Shown one piece after another: positions 27,852 through 35,340 of a stretch of 64,000 bases of DNA. Positions within the stretch are counted from its first letter, which is position 1. Each line of letters opens with the position of its first letter. Position numbers and translations under genes: made by a program. Source of the DNA: JAUCQB01 sp964586235 (GTDB taxonomy: Bacteria; Planctomycetota; Phycisphaerae; UBA1845; PWPN01). The DNA lies in assembly GCA_964586235.1 (NCBI GenBank), contig CAZPIO010000022.1, positions 1-64,000 of the forward strand. Reading direction: 5' to 3'. Below the pieces are notes generated by a model. The model was not told where the DNA came from, searched no databases, and worked only from the letters and a program-made list of their open reading frames with translations.

Positions 27852-28979
27852 ATGGCGGCAGGCAAGGGCAATCGCGTGAGCGTGGGAACCGTGGCGGCGG
27901 CGATAGACCGGATCGCACCGCCTGGGCTGGCCCAGTCATGGGACAACGTCGGGCTGCTGGTTGGTGATCGCACAGCGGCGTGCCGGCGGGTGCTGTTGTG
28001 CATCGACCTGACGCCCGCAGTGCTCGACGAGGCAGTCGCCGGCAAGTTCGATCTGGTGGTTGCCTATCATCCGCCGCTGTTCAAGCCCATCTCCCGCATC
28101 CTGGCCGACAGCGATGGCACCGATTCCCTGATCCACCGGGCAATCGCGGCCGGCCTGGCCATCTATTCACCGCACACCGCCCTCGATGCGGCCGAGGGCG
28201 GCACGAACGACGTCCTCGCTGCCCTGTGTGGCTTGAAGGACATCGAGCCGTTCGAGTACGTGTCCGTCGGCCAACATGGCTACAAGGTGGTGACGTTTGT
28301 ACCTTTCGCCCAACTCGAAGAAGTGGCCTCGGCCATGTTCGCCGCGGGCGGGGGGCGGATCGGCGACTACGAGCAGTGCAGCTATCGCCTGCGCGGCGAG
28401 GGGACATTCTTCGGCACGGAGGGGACGAATCCGCAGGTCGGCCGCAAGGGCCAACTCGAACGCGTGGCCGAGACGCGAGTCGAAATGGTCTGTGCGGAAA
28501 GGTGCCTGCCCGAGGTGATCGCGGCATTGCGACATGCACATCCGTACGAGGAACCGGCCTTCGACATCTACCCGCTGACGCCGGAGCCGGAGATGGGTAT
28601 CGGCCGCGTCGGAGTCCTTCCTAAAGGCACGACCTTGGGCAACCTCGCGAAGCTGCTGAAGCGGGCGACGAAATCGCAGGTGATGATGACTGTGGGAGAG
28701 GCGAAAACGAAGCTGCATCGGGCGGCAGTCTGCGCCGGTGCAGCCGGTCGGCTTCCGATGGAGAAGCCGCGTTCGGCCGATTGCGACGTCATCGTCACCG
28801 GCGAGATCCGGCACCACGATGCGTTGTCGATCCTTCGCGCGGGCAAGACCGCTGTTGCCCTGGGTCATTGGGAAAGCGAACGCCCCGCCCTGGCCCCGCT
28901 GGCCGAGCGGCTCAAACTGGCAATCGGCACGATCGACATTCGATTGAGTCGCAAGGATGTGCCGCCGTTCCACCCGTAG
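27852..28979 (+). CDS. Nif3-like dinuclear metal-centre protein (GTP cyclohydrolase 1 type 2 homologue)
   Basis: ATG 27852 follows GGGAGGA; the gene starts 14 bases after the antiporter stop. The 375-residue protein has the Nif3 N-terminal half (LAQSWDNVGLLVGDRTA, VAYHPPLFKPI, YSPHTALDAAEGGTNDVLA), a CutA/PII-like insert of about 100 residues (YKVVTFVPFAQLEEVASAMF, HAHPYEEPAFDIYPL) and the C-terminal half with the second metal ligand set (DVIVTGEIRHHDAL, LGHWESERPAL). This is the longer YqfO-type version. The in vivo substrate is uncertain for the family. The TAG stop codon is supplied by a small REP-like hairpin (28976-28999). Confidence 0.93.
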   Translation: MAAGKGNRVSVGTVAAAIDRIAPPGLAQSWDNVGLLVGDRTAACRRVLLCIDLTPAVLDEAVAGKFDLVVAYHPPLFKPISRILADSDGTDSLIHRAIAAGLAIYSPHTALDAAEGGTNDVLAALCGLKDIEPFEYVSVGQHGYKVVTFVPFAQLEEVASAMFAAGGGRIGDYEQCSYRLRGEGTFFGTEGTNPQVGRKGQLERVAETRVEMVCAERCLPEVIAALRHAHPYEEPAFDIYPLTPEPEMGIGRVGVLPKGTTLGNLAKLLKRATKSQVMMTVGEAKTKLHRAAVCAGAAGRLPMEKPRSADCDVIVTGEIRHHDALSILRAGKTAVALGHWESERPALAPLAERLKLAIGTIDIRLSRKDVPPFHP

Positions 28980-28999
28980 GAGGGGTCTCTGACCCCGAC
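28976..28999. repeat. REP-like hairpin, copy 1 (overlaps a stop codon)
   Basis: The element consists of GTAGGAG, a stem GGGTC / GACCC around a TCT loop, and CGAC. Copies with the same ends but different, compensating stems occur at 51590-51613 (CGGTC / GACCG) and 52656-52679 (CGGCT / AGCCG). Here its TAG is the stop codon of the Nif3-like gene. Confidence 0.6.
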
Positions 29000-29042
29000 T
29001 CTTGTAGGGTCGGCGCTCGCGGACCATTCTGCTTCTTGACGA

Positions 29043-29180
29043 GCCGGTGGCTTTATGCCACCGGTTCTTCTCTGCTGGTGCGAGAATCCCTTCTCGCACC
29101 TCTGCCGGGGCGAATCCTTTCGCCATTTTCGTTGCGGGATAGACACCATGCGTTTTGTGGGGCCGAGATGGGAATCTCGG
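29043..29180. repeat. Composite hairpin element, copy 1
   Basis: Four perfect hairpins in a row: CCGGTGGC / GCCACCGG (29044-29064), GGTGCGAGAA / TTCTCGCACC (29077-29100), a GGCGAA / TTCGCC hairpin (29109-29124) and CCGAGAT / ATCTCGG (29163-29180). The last three recur in the same order at 31345-31448. There is no gene in this gap (28980-29267). Confidence 0.7.
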
Positions 29181-29267
29181 ACCTCGATCTGCAATCTCAA
29201 ATCTGCAATTTGAAATCCAATGGTCCGCCGGGGCGGCCCCTACCGACTGCTCATACGCAGATCGCGG

Positions 29268-31325
29268 TCAATTCCTGCCACGACGAACCCGCGGGGTTGA
29301 TTCTCCTCCGCGAACCGGCGCCGCAAGTCCCGGCCGCAGCTCGGCCGGCCCGCTGGCCGGCGTTCGCATTTCCACTGGCTTGGCGAGGTACTCGCGGATC
29401 TGCCTCAGCAGCTCTTCCGGCGGCGTGATTGTCCAGGTATTCAGCTTGTCCGGCTCGGCGGTGAACAACAGCTCCCGTATCTCGCCGAAGGAATACCCGG
29501 CGACCGAGTTCCACGTGGGTCTCGATTCACCCTCGTTCCGGAGGAGACCCATACCGACAAGGGAAGTGAGGTAATACGATGTTGCCGGGCGCCGGATACC
29601 CATTTTCTCGGTCGGGGTTTCGGAGCCTCTCTCGCCGCGTCGAAGCAGCTTGCCATCGGGAAGCACAACTTCGAACCACTCGTTGATTTGCCACCACTGA
29701 TTGGCGTTCGTCTGCTGAGCGTCCTGGTCGGGGGTGAAACAGCAGAGGAGTGGAAGAGCCTTGTCGGCCAGGTCTGCCGGCCACTCTACCTTCAGTTCGA
29801 TGTCCGTCAGCATATCCAGAGGCGTCGCCTGAGCGAGGCTTTCTCGCGCCTGCTTGAGCACCTCGTCGGGCAAGTCGATCGTCCAGGTGTTTTGCCGCCC
29901 GGAGCGAGCATCCAGGAATGGAGCCTCTTCCAGATCGTCATAGCCGAACCTGGCGCATTCGACCCAGGCTGGCTCCGAGACGCCCGGCTCGGTCACCGGG
30001 CACATGATGAGCATGGATCGAAGGCGGTGACGAACCACGGGATGGCGAACCCGGTCGAGTGATTTCAACGGTCCGGGTTCCGCGAAGAGAGCGGAGCGCT
30101 GTTGGGTGATGTCTACCGCAGGGGAGAACGGCGGTGGGGGCGCTCCGATCGCATCCTCCAAGCGTGCAGTTGCGATGCCGGGGCTTGCGCCGCCCCCTCC
30201 TCCACCCACTGGGCCATATCCGCTCATGCCCCCCATGCCCCCCATGCCGCTACGGCCGCCCGCGCCACCGGAACTGCCGAATCCACCCACGCCAGAACGG
30301 CTAGGGTAGTAGCCGTAAGCGCGTCCCCGCGGACGCGACTCCCCATCACCGAAACCGGTCCCGCGACCTCCTCGGCCGGCGGGCGCGTCGCGAAGAGAGC
30401 TCGCGATTTCTGCGAGCGGGCTTGCGGAGGGCCACACGATGTCCTGCATCTTGTAGTTGGTCAGCAAGCCGCCGTCGGACGCTACCGCGACATCCCAGTC
30501 CCACGTTGACCACTGCGTGTCGCCCAGTTTGAGCAGCTCGGGATGCACGTTGCAGAACAAGAGACATCCCTGCTTCTTCAGGTCCTCGGGCCAGTTGACC
30601 TTGAACGAGATATCGGCTTCCTGTTCGGAGGAGGGGATGTTGACCGTGCATTCACCGACGCGACCGGGGTACAGTGCCAACTGGTTCTTGTTCTCATCGT
30701 ACCCTGGCACGGTAATCGCCCACTGGTAGGAGCCCGGCCGAATCGGGCCAAACGTTGCGAGGCCCTGGCTATCGGTTGTCTGAGTGATGGCGTCCTCCTG
30801 GGCATCCATGAATGGGTGGCCTTTCAGGAGGATGCTCACATTGGCGGCGGGCTTGCTCCGGCCCTCGCCTTCGAAGCATCGGAAGGTGACCTTCGCCCAG
30901 TCGGTGGCAACCTCCGGCTGTGCCGCCGGTCTGGCCGGCACGTTCAGCTCGGCAAGCTTGGCGAGGATGGCCTGGTTAACCTGCTGGCCTTGCTGCACCA
31001 TCTGCCAGGCGAAGAAGCCCACGGCGGCACAGATCAGCAACGTCAGAACCATCATTCCGATCATCACGCGGTCTTTCATGACTTGCTCCTTCATCGCGTC
31101 CCACCAGAGTCGGCGGGCGATGCGCTTGGGGTCGCCGAAACGGTCGAGGACGGCGTGTTCGGCGGCGGCGGGGTCGTCGGTGCGGCGAAGCTCGCGCTGC
31201 ATCGCACAGGCGAGATGGTCGTTCAACTCGTCGGCGATATCGCCGCGCAGGTCGGGCGGCTCACCATCGCGCGGTCCGGGGAAGCCTTCGATAATGACCT
31301 CAGGCCAATCCACAGGATGCTCCAT
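29268..31325 (-). CDS. HAAS-domain membrane protein with large extracytoplasmic part
   Basis: The start at 31325 (MEHPVDWPEVIIEGFPG) gives a 685-residue protein. The N-terminus is a HAAS/permease-prefix domain (DIADELNDHLACAMQRELRR then AAAEHAVLDRFGDPKRIARR), followed by one membrane segment (VMIGMMVLTLLICAAVGFFA). Outside lies a carboxypeptidase-regulatory-like beta domain (NVSILLKGHPF, GLATFGPIRPGSYQWAITV), a long Gly-rich low-complexity linker (GGFGSSGGAGGRSGMGGMGG) and a C-terminal region containing two WPxDLxxK...LLxC segments (WPEDLKKQGCLLFC and WPADLADKALPLLC), an internal repeat. The PadR regulator gene upstream is the standard partner. No Shine-Dalgarno is evident, so it may be read by coupling. 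Confidence 0.7.
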   Translation of the reverse strand: MEHPVDWPEVIIEGFPGPRDGEPPDLRGDIADELNDHLACAMQRELRRTDDPAAAEHAVLDRFGDPKRIARRLWWDAMKEQVMKDRVMIGMMVLTLLICAAVGFFAWQMVQQGQQVNQAILAKLAELNVPARPAAQPEVATDWAKVTFRCFEGEGRSKPAANVSILLKGHPFMDAQEDAITQTTDSQGLATFGPIRPGSYQWAITVPGYDENKNQLALYPGRVGECTVNIPSSEQEADISFKVNWPEDLKKQGCLLFCNVHPELLKLGDTQWSTWDWDVAVASDGGLLTNYKMQDIVWPSASPLAEIASSLRDAPAGRGGRGTGFGDGESRPRGRAYGYYPSRSGVGGFGSSGGAGGRSGMGGMGGMSGYGPVGGGGGGASPGIATARLEDAIGAPPPPFSPAVDITQQRSALFAEPGPLKSLDRVRHPVVRHRLRSMLIMCPVTEPGVSEPAWVECARFGYDDLEEAPFLDARSGRQNTWTIDLPDEVLKQARESLAQATPLDMLTDIELKVEWPADLADKALPLLCCFTPDQDAQQTNANQWWQINEWFEVVLPDGKLLRRGERGSETPTEKMGIRRPATSYYLTSLVGMGLLRNEGESRPTWNSVAGYSFGEIRELLFTAEPDKLNTWTITPPEELLRQIREYLAKPVEMRTPASGPAELRPGLAAPVRGGESTPRVRRGRN

Positions 31326-31344
31326 GCACGCCGTTGCTTCCGCT

Positions 31345-31448
31345 GGTGCGAGAATCCCTTCTCGCACCTCTCCCGGGGCGAATCCCTTCGCCATTCTTCA
31401 CGCCGGGATAGGAGTCCCGTACCCATGGGGCCGAGATGGGAATCTCGG
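31345..31448. repeat. Composite hairpin element, copy 2
   Basis: It repeats the GGTGCGAGAA / TTCTCGCACC hairpin (31345-31368), the GGCGAA-type hairpin (about 31378-31393) and the CCGAGAT / ATCTCGG hairpin (31431-31448) of copy 1, with an extra CGGGA / TCCCG hairpin (31404-31419). It sits between the PadR gene and the HAAS gene, inside their presumed transcript, where it could affect mRNA processing. Confidence 0.65.
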
Positions 31449-31464
31449 CCCAGCGTGGCAGATC

Positions 31465-31800
31465 TCAGGCCAGTCCAAGAGACGCTCCCAGTACGCCGGA
31501 CACGCCGGCGGCGAAGCGCTCCCACTCCTCTCGCTTGTCCTTGAGTGCCCGGCGCCCGGCGGGGGTCAACTCGTAAAACTTGCGCCGGCGGCCTTCATTG
31601 GTGTCAACCCAGTACGAGCGGAGCAGCTTCTGCCGCTCCATGCGGTGCAAGGCGGGGTAGAGGCTGCCCTCTTTCAGCTCGAAGTAACCCTTTGACTGGC
31701 TGAGCACCGACTGGGCGATCTGGTAGCCGTAGGTCGGCCCCCGACTGACCACGTCCAGAATCAGCATGTCCACGGTGCCCCACAGTAGCCTCGAATCCAC
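31465..31800 (-). CDS. PadR-family transcriptional regulator
   Basis: GTG 31800 has AAGGAGG upstream. The 111-residue protein is a compact PadR winged helix: LLWGTVDMLILDVVSRGPTY then GYQIAQSVLSQS, KEGSLYPALHRMERQKLLRS (recognition helix and wing) and RRKFYELTPAGRRAL, with one C-terminal dimerisation helix (PadR-s2 type). It likely represses its own operon, which includes the HAAS membrane protein. A palindromic operator candidate overlaps the promoter region. Confidence 0.93.
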   Translation of the reverse strand: MDSRLLWGTVDMLILDVVSRGPTYGYQIAQSVLSQSKGYFELKEGSLYPALHRMERQKLLRSYWVDTNEGRRRKFYELTPAGRRALKDKREEWERFAAGVSGVLGASLGLA

Positions 31801-31812
31801 GGCCAGCCTCCT

Positions 31813-31854
31813 TACCTAAGCGGTCTATGCATATATATATAAGCCGTCTAGGTA
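31813..31854 (-). promoter_or_regulatory. Putative PadR operator/promoter
   Basis: Inverted arms TACCTAAGCGG (31813-31823) and CCGTCTAGGTA (31844-31854) flank a 20-base AT-rich block (ATATATATAT), about 12 to 55 bases upstream of the PadR start on the minus strand. The arms share TACCTA...CGG with a two-base swap. The position and symmetry fit autoregulation; no binding data exist. Confidence 0.5.
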
Positions 31855-31948
31855 TCAAAGTCAAATGGAATTTCGGGTTTTCTTGGAAACCGGGTCCGTG
31901 ACAGTTTGGGCGGGCGTCCTCGCGGTTTGCCTCACCTATGGCAAGCGT

Positions 31949-32217
31949 GAGCCGAAGGCTCTTGTAGACCGCTTCAGCGGTCTTTCCCGAAGGGCTGATA
32001 GGCCAGTCGTTTTACGACTGGTTCAGGGCGGGGCAATCGCTCCTCTCCTCATTTTTATTTATCGAGCCCGTTTCGACGGGCTTTTTTGCATCGGGTAAGC
32101 CCGTTGAAACGGGCTGAAATCACAGAGGAAAAGAATGGTTGTGGGTGACCGTCAACCGGCCGTATAACGACCGGCCTATCAGCCCGCCTTCGGCGGGAAA
32201 GCCCCGTGAACGGGGCT
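31949..32217. repeat. Array of eight short hairpins with unrelated stems
   Basis: Within 270 bases lie eight separate stem-loops: GAGCC/GGCTC (31949), GACCGC/GCGGTC (31967), CCAGTCGT/ACGACTGG (32003), a GCCCGT-type stem followed by TTTTTT (32066-32087), AGCCCGTT/AAACGGGCT (32098), CGGCCGT/ACGACCG with one mismatch (about 32158), CCCGCC/GGCGGG (32183) and AGCCCCGT/ACGGGGCT (32200). Loops are 3-7 bases. No protein is encoded. The fourth has the form of an intrinsic terminator on the plus strand, though no plus-strand gene precedes it. Confidence 0.7.
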
Positions 32218-32305
32218 ACGGGCTTGGCCCAGGCCAGTTGCCACGGCCCGCCGAAAGTGTCACGCACCCTTGGAAACCGGCCGCCGAAGGGGTAGACTCG
32301 ACCGA

Positions 32306-35140
32306 ATGCCGAGGAAGCATGGCAACAACAACCCTTCTAAAGTCATAGATCGCTGGCTGGAGCGGGATCTGACCGCCGACGCCCAGGGCGGTTCGCTTGC
32401 GCCCGCGTTTGAGGTCGACTCGGTCATCGACCAGATCGTCGAACTGCTGATTGCCGGGCGATGCCCGATCCTCACCGGCGAATCCGGCGTCGGCAAGACC
32501 GCGATCGTACACGAGTTGGCTCGCAGGTCGCTGGCCGGGCGGCTGTCCGCGCCGCTGAACGACAAGCGGTTCCTGCAGTTCTCGCTTCGCCGTCGCGCCG
32601 CCGGCCTCCGGAAAATGGAGGAGCTGCCCGCGGAGATGCAGGCCCTGGTCGAAGCTCTCGCACAGGCTCCGGAAGACATGGTTTGCTTCTTCAGCGACAT
32701 GCACGTCGCTTATCGCTTCGACCTCGAGCCGCTGTTTGTCGCCCTGGCCCTGCGTTTCCCCGGAATGCTCATCGCGGAGGGCAACGCCGCCACGATCCAG
32801 GCGATGTTCGAGAACACGCCCGAACTCGATCCGTATTATTTCGTGGTCAGAGTCGAGGAGCCTTCCCTGGAGCGCGTTGGCCGGATCATGCGGGCCTGGA
32901 GCCGGGAGCAGGCGGCGGCGCGGGAGGTAGAATTCGCGCCCGAGGCGCTCGAACAGGCCATGCAACTGGCCCATCGCTTCCAGGCACGCAGCCGCCAGCC
33001 CCGCAAGACGCTCGATCTGCTCGGGCAACTGACCGCCCTGGCCCGGCCGGGAATGCGGATCACGCAGGCCGACGTCATCGAGCGATTCTGCGCCACCCAC
33101 AAGACCCCGCGGGCCCTGATCGACCCCGACATGCCGCTGGACATGGCCGAACTGGAGAAGGGTTTCCGGCGCCAGGTGCTCGGCCAGCCCGAGGCCGTGC
33201 GCTGCATGGTCAGCATGATCAGCCGAATCAAGGCGGGGCTTTCGGACGCCAGAAGGCCGTTCGGCGTGTTTCTCTTCGCCGGTCCGACGGGCGTCGGCAA
33301 GACTCACGTGGGACAACTCCTGGCGGAGTATCTTTTCGGCAGCCGCGATCACATGGTCCGGCTCAACATGGCCGACTACAGCGCCGAGGGGGCCGACCGC
33401 GTTCTGTTCGGCAACCCGGAGGGCTACTACCCCGCGCAGGTTCGCGGCGTGCTCACGCAGCGGCTGATGGGCCAGCCATTTGCGGTCGTGCTGCTGGACG
33501 AGTTCGAGAAGGCGCACGCGCGAGTACATGACCGGTTCCTGCAGTTGATCGACGAGGGCAGCTTCATCAACGCGGCCGGCGAGTCGATTTCCTGCCGCTC
33601 CACCATCATCATCGCAACCACCAACGCGGGCGCCGAGGTCTATCGCGGCAGCGCCTTCGGCTTCAACACACTGCCGGAGTCGCAGTCCCGCGAGCAGGAA
33701 CTCCACCGCCGCCTGGAGCATCACTTCCGGCTCGAGTTCCTGAACCGGTTCGATCAGATCGTTCACTTCCGGCCGCTGGACCGCGAGGCCATTCGGATGA
33801 TCGCCCTTCGGGAACTGGATCGCCTCGAGGCGCGTTCGGGCCTGCGCCAGCGGGAGCTTCGTCTGGAGATCGACGACGCTGTCCTCGACTGGCTGACCGT
33901 GAACGGTTACGACCCGGATTACGGCGCCCGCTTCCTGCGCCGGACGATCGAGCGAAACGTCACCACCGTCCTGGCCGACGCCATCGTGAACGCCCGTCCC
34001 GGTCGCGGCTCACGTGTGGAGTTGACCGTTCGTGGCAATCGCATCGCCGCCCGCGTTCACTCACCGGATGACGTCCCCTCGACAAAGGAGGTGGTCACCC
34101 TCCCGATGGGCACGGCCGGCAAGGCCCGCGTTCTGGACCGCGAAGGCTTGATGGAGGAGGCCGGACGCCTGCTGGAGGCGGCCGCTGAGAAGTTTGCCCG
34201 CCTCGAACAGAACAAGGCCGATCGGAGCCGGCTTCTCGAGCAGATGAACGAGCCCGGCTTCTGGGATTCCTCCGCGGCAAGAGCGGAAATCCTGGACCGC
34301 TTCCGCAAGCTCGACGTCGCCATCCAGGTCGAGGATCGCCTGGCGGATCTGCTCCGACGGGTCGAGAAGTTCACCGAGCCATGGGATGGCGACCGGATCG
34401 ATCTCAACCACGCAGCCAGGGCCGTGGAAGCGGCGGCGTGGGCCCTGCGGGAATGGGATGAACGACTCTCCGAGGAAGGCGCGGCGGCGGCATGGGTGGT
34501 CATTTCGAACGTTGATCCGCTTCGGCCGGCCGGGCAATGCATCCAGGATCTCGCGGGGATCGAGATGGCCTGGTGCCGCCGGGTGGGACTGGACGCGGCC
34601 GTCATCGCATACGAGATCGTCGGCGAATCGCTGTCTCGTGCCGTGCTCTCGGTCGAAGGACCGGGCATCGACACTTACTTCTCGATGGAAAGCGGGCTGC
34701 ACCGCTTCGATCAACACCCCGAATCGGACGCTCGCATCCGGCTCGAAGTCGTACCCCGCAGCGAACCGTCACCGCCGCCGTGGCCTGAGGTGGTGACCAT
34801 CCGCCCGAGAGACGGCCTGCTCGGCCTTCGCGTCAACGCGCGGGCCCGCATGGAACTGCCCAGCCGCGGCACAGCAGTCCAGATGCTCGGCGAGGCGGGC
34901 GACGTGCTCTCGCACCTGATGCACGATCTGCACGCGGCGTGGAACCAGGCACCGGCGGAACACCCCGATACGGCGCGAGTCTACGGCAAGTCCGGCCGCG
35001 GAGCCTACGATCCCCGGACCGACGTCGCGGTGCGCAGGCTCAAGGATGTCGCCAAGGGTCGGCTCGACGTGTTTCTCGAAGGATGGCGACAGCGCCGCAG
35101 CCGCGCAAACGCCGAGCTTCAGACCGGATCCGGCCGGTAG
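32306..35140 (+). CDS. Double-AAA+ (ClpB-like) protein fused to a release-factor-2-like domain lacking GGQ
   Basis: ATG 32306 is the first plausible start (944 residues). The first AAA+ module has Walker A LTGESGVGKTAIVHE near residue 58, but the usual Walker B DE is replaced in VCFFSDMHVAY. The second is a canonical Clp/Hsp100 D2: LFAGPTGVGKTHVGQLLAEY near 325, Walker B AVVLLDEFEKAH near 393, an Arg finger in LEFLNRFDQIVHFRPL near 477 and the D2-small YDPDYGARFLRRTIERNV near 535. From about 615 the sequence follows bacterial RF2: LLEQMNEPGFWDSSAARAEI (PCRF helices), then VLSVEGPGIDTYFSMESGLH with RF, matching the RF2 EGxxxYGxxxxExGVHRL strand. No GGQ loop and no SPF anticodon motif are present. 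A role in remodelling stalled ribosomes or nascent complexes is a reasonable guess only. Confidence 0.7.
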   Translation: MPRKHGNNNPSKVIDRWLERDLTADAQGGSLAPAFEVDSVIDQIVELLIAGRCPILTGESGVGKTAIVHELARRSLAGRLSAPLNDKRFLQFSLRRRAAGLRKMEELPAEMQALVEALAQAPEDMVCFFSDMHVAYRFDLEPLFVALALRFPGMLIAEGNAATIQAMFENTPELDPYYFVVRVEEPSLERVGRIMRAWSREQAAAREVEFAPEALEQAMQLAHRFQARSRQPRKTLDLLGQLTALARPGMRITQADVIERFCATHKTPRALIDPDMPLDMAELEKGFRRQVLGQPEAVRCMVSMISRIKAGLSDARRPFGVFLFAGPTGVGKTHVGQLLAEYLFGSRDHMVRLNMADYSAEGADRVLFGNPEGYYPAQVRGVLTQRLMGQPFAVVLLDEFEKAHARVHDRFLQLIDEGSFINAAGESISCRSTIIIATTNAGAEVYRGSAFGFNTLPESQSREQELHRRLEHHFRLEFLNRFDQIVHFRPLDREAIRMIALRELDRLEARSGLRQRELRLEIDDAVLDWLTVNGYDPDYGARFLRRTIERNVTTVLADAIVNARPGRGSRVELTVRGNRIAARVHSPDDVPSTKEVVTLPMGTAGKARVLDREGLMEEAGRLLEAAAEKFARLEQNKADRSRLLEQMNEPGFWDSSAARAEILDRFRKLDVAIQVEDRLADLLRRVEKFTEPWDGDRIDLNHAARAVEAAAWALREWDERLSEEGAAAAWVVISNVDPLRPAGQCIQDLAGIEMAWCRRVGLDAAVIAYEIVGESLSRAVLSVEGPGIDTYFSMESGLHRFDQHPESDARIRLEVVPRSEPSPPPWPEVVTIRPRDGLLGLRVNARARMELPSRGTAVQMLGEAGDVLSHLMHDLHAAWNQAPAEHPDTARVYGKSGRGAYDPRTDVAVRRLKDVAKGRLDVFLEGWRQRRSRANAELQTGSGR

Positions 35141-35198
35141 CCCGTAGGGTCCGCAGTCGCCACGGCGACCAGGCCCGCGGACCTTTCTGCTTGACGAG

Positions 35199-35306
35199 CC
35201 GGTGGCTTGATGCCACCGGTGCTTATGTCACCGGTGCTTCTGATCCGGCGAGGACCTTCGCGGCTTTCGTCACAGGCGGGAGAAACCGGCAGGATAAACC
35301 TGCCGG
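35199..35306. repeat. Intergenic hairpins after the AAA+ gene
   Basis: A CCGGTGGC / GCCACCGG hairpin (35199-35219), identical in stem to the first hairpin at 29044, and a CCGGCAGG / CCTGCCGG hairpin (35286-35306). Nothing is encoded in this 200-base gap between convergent genes; the hairpins may serve as terminators. Confidence 0.55.
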
Positions 35307-35340
35307 CTCATCAAGTGCTGATGGTCCGCCTGGGCGAACC

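Noticed and set aside
32066..32087. GCCCGT-type stem plus T run considered as a gene terminator
   Set aside because: The shape is right but no plus-strand gene lies upstream of it; it is kept as part of the hairpin array.
31949..32217. Hairpin cluster considered as a CRISPR array
   Set aside because: There is no repeated direct sequence or regular spacer length; each stem differs, and no cas gene is present.
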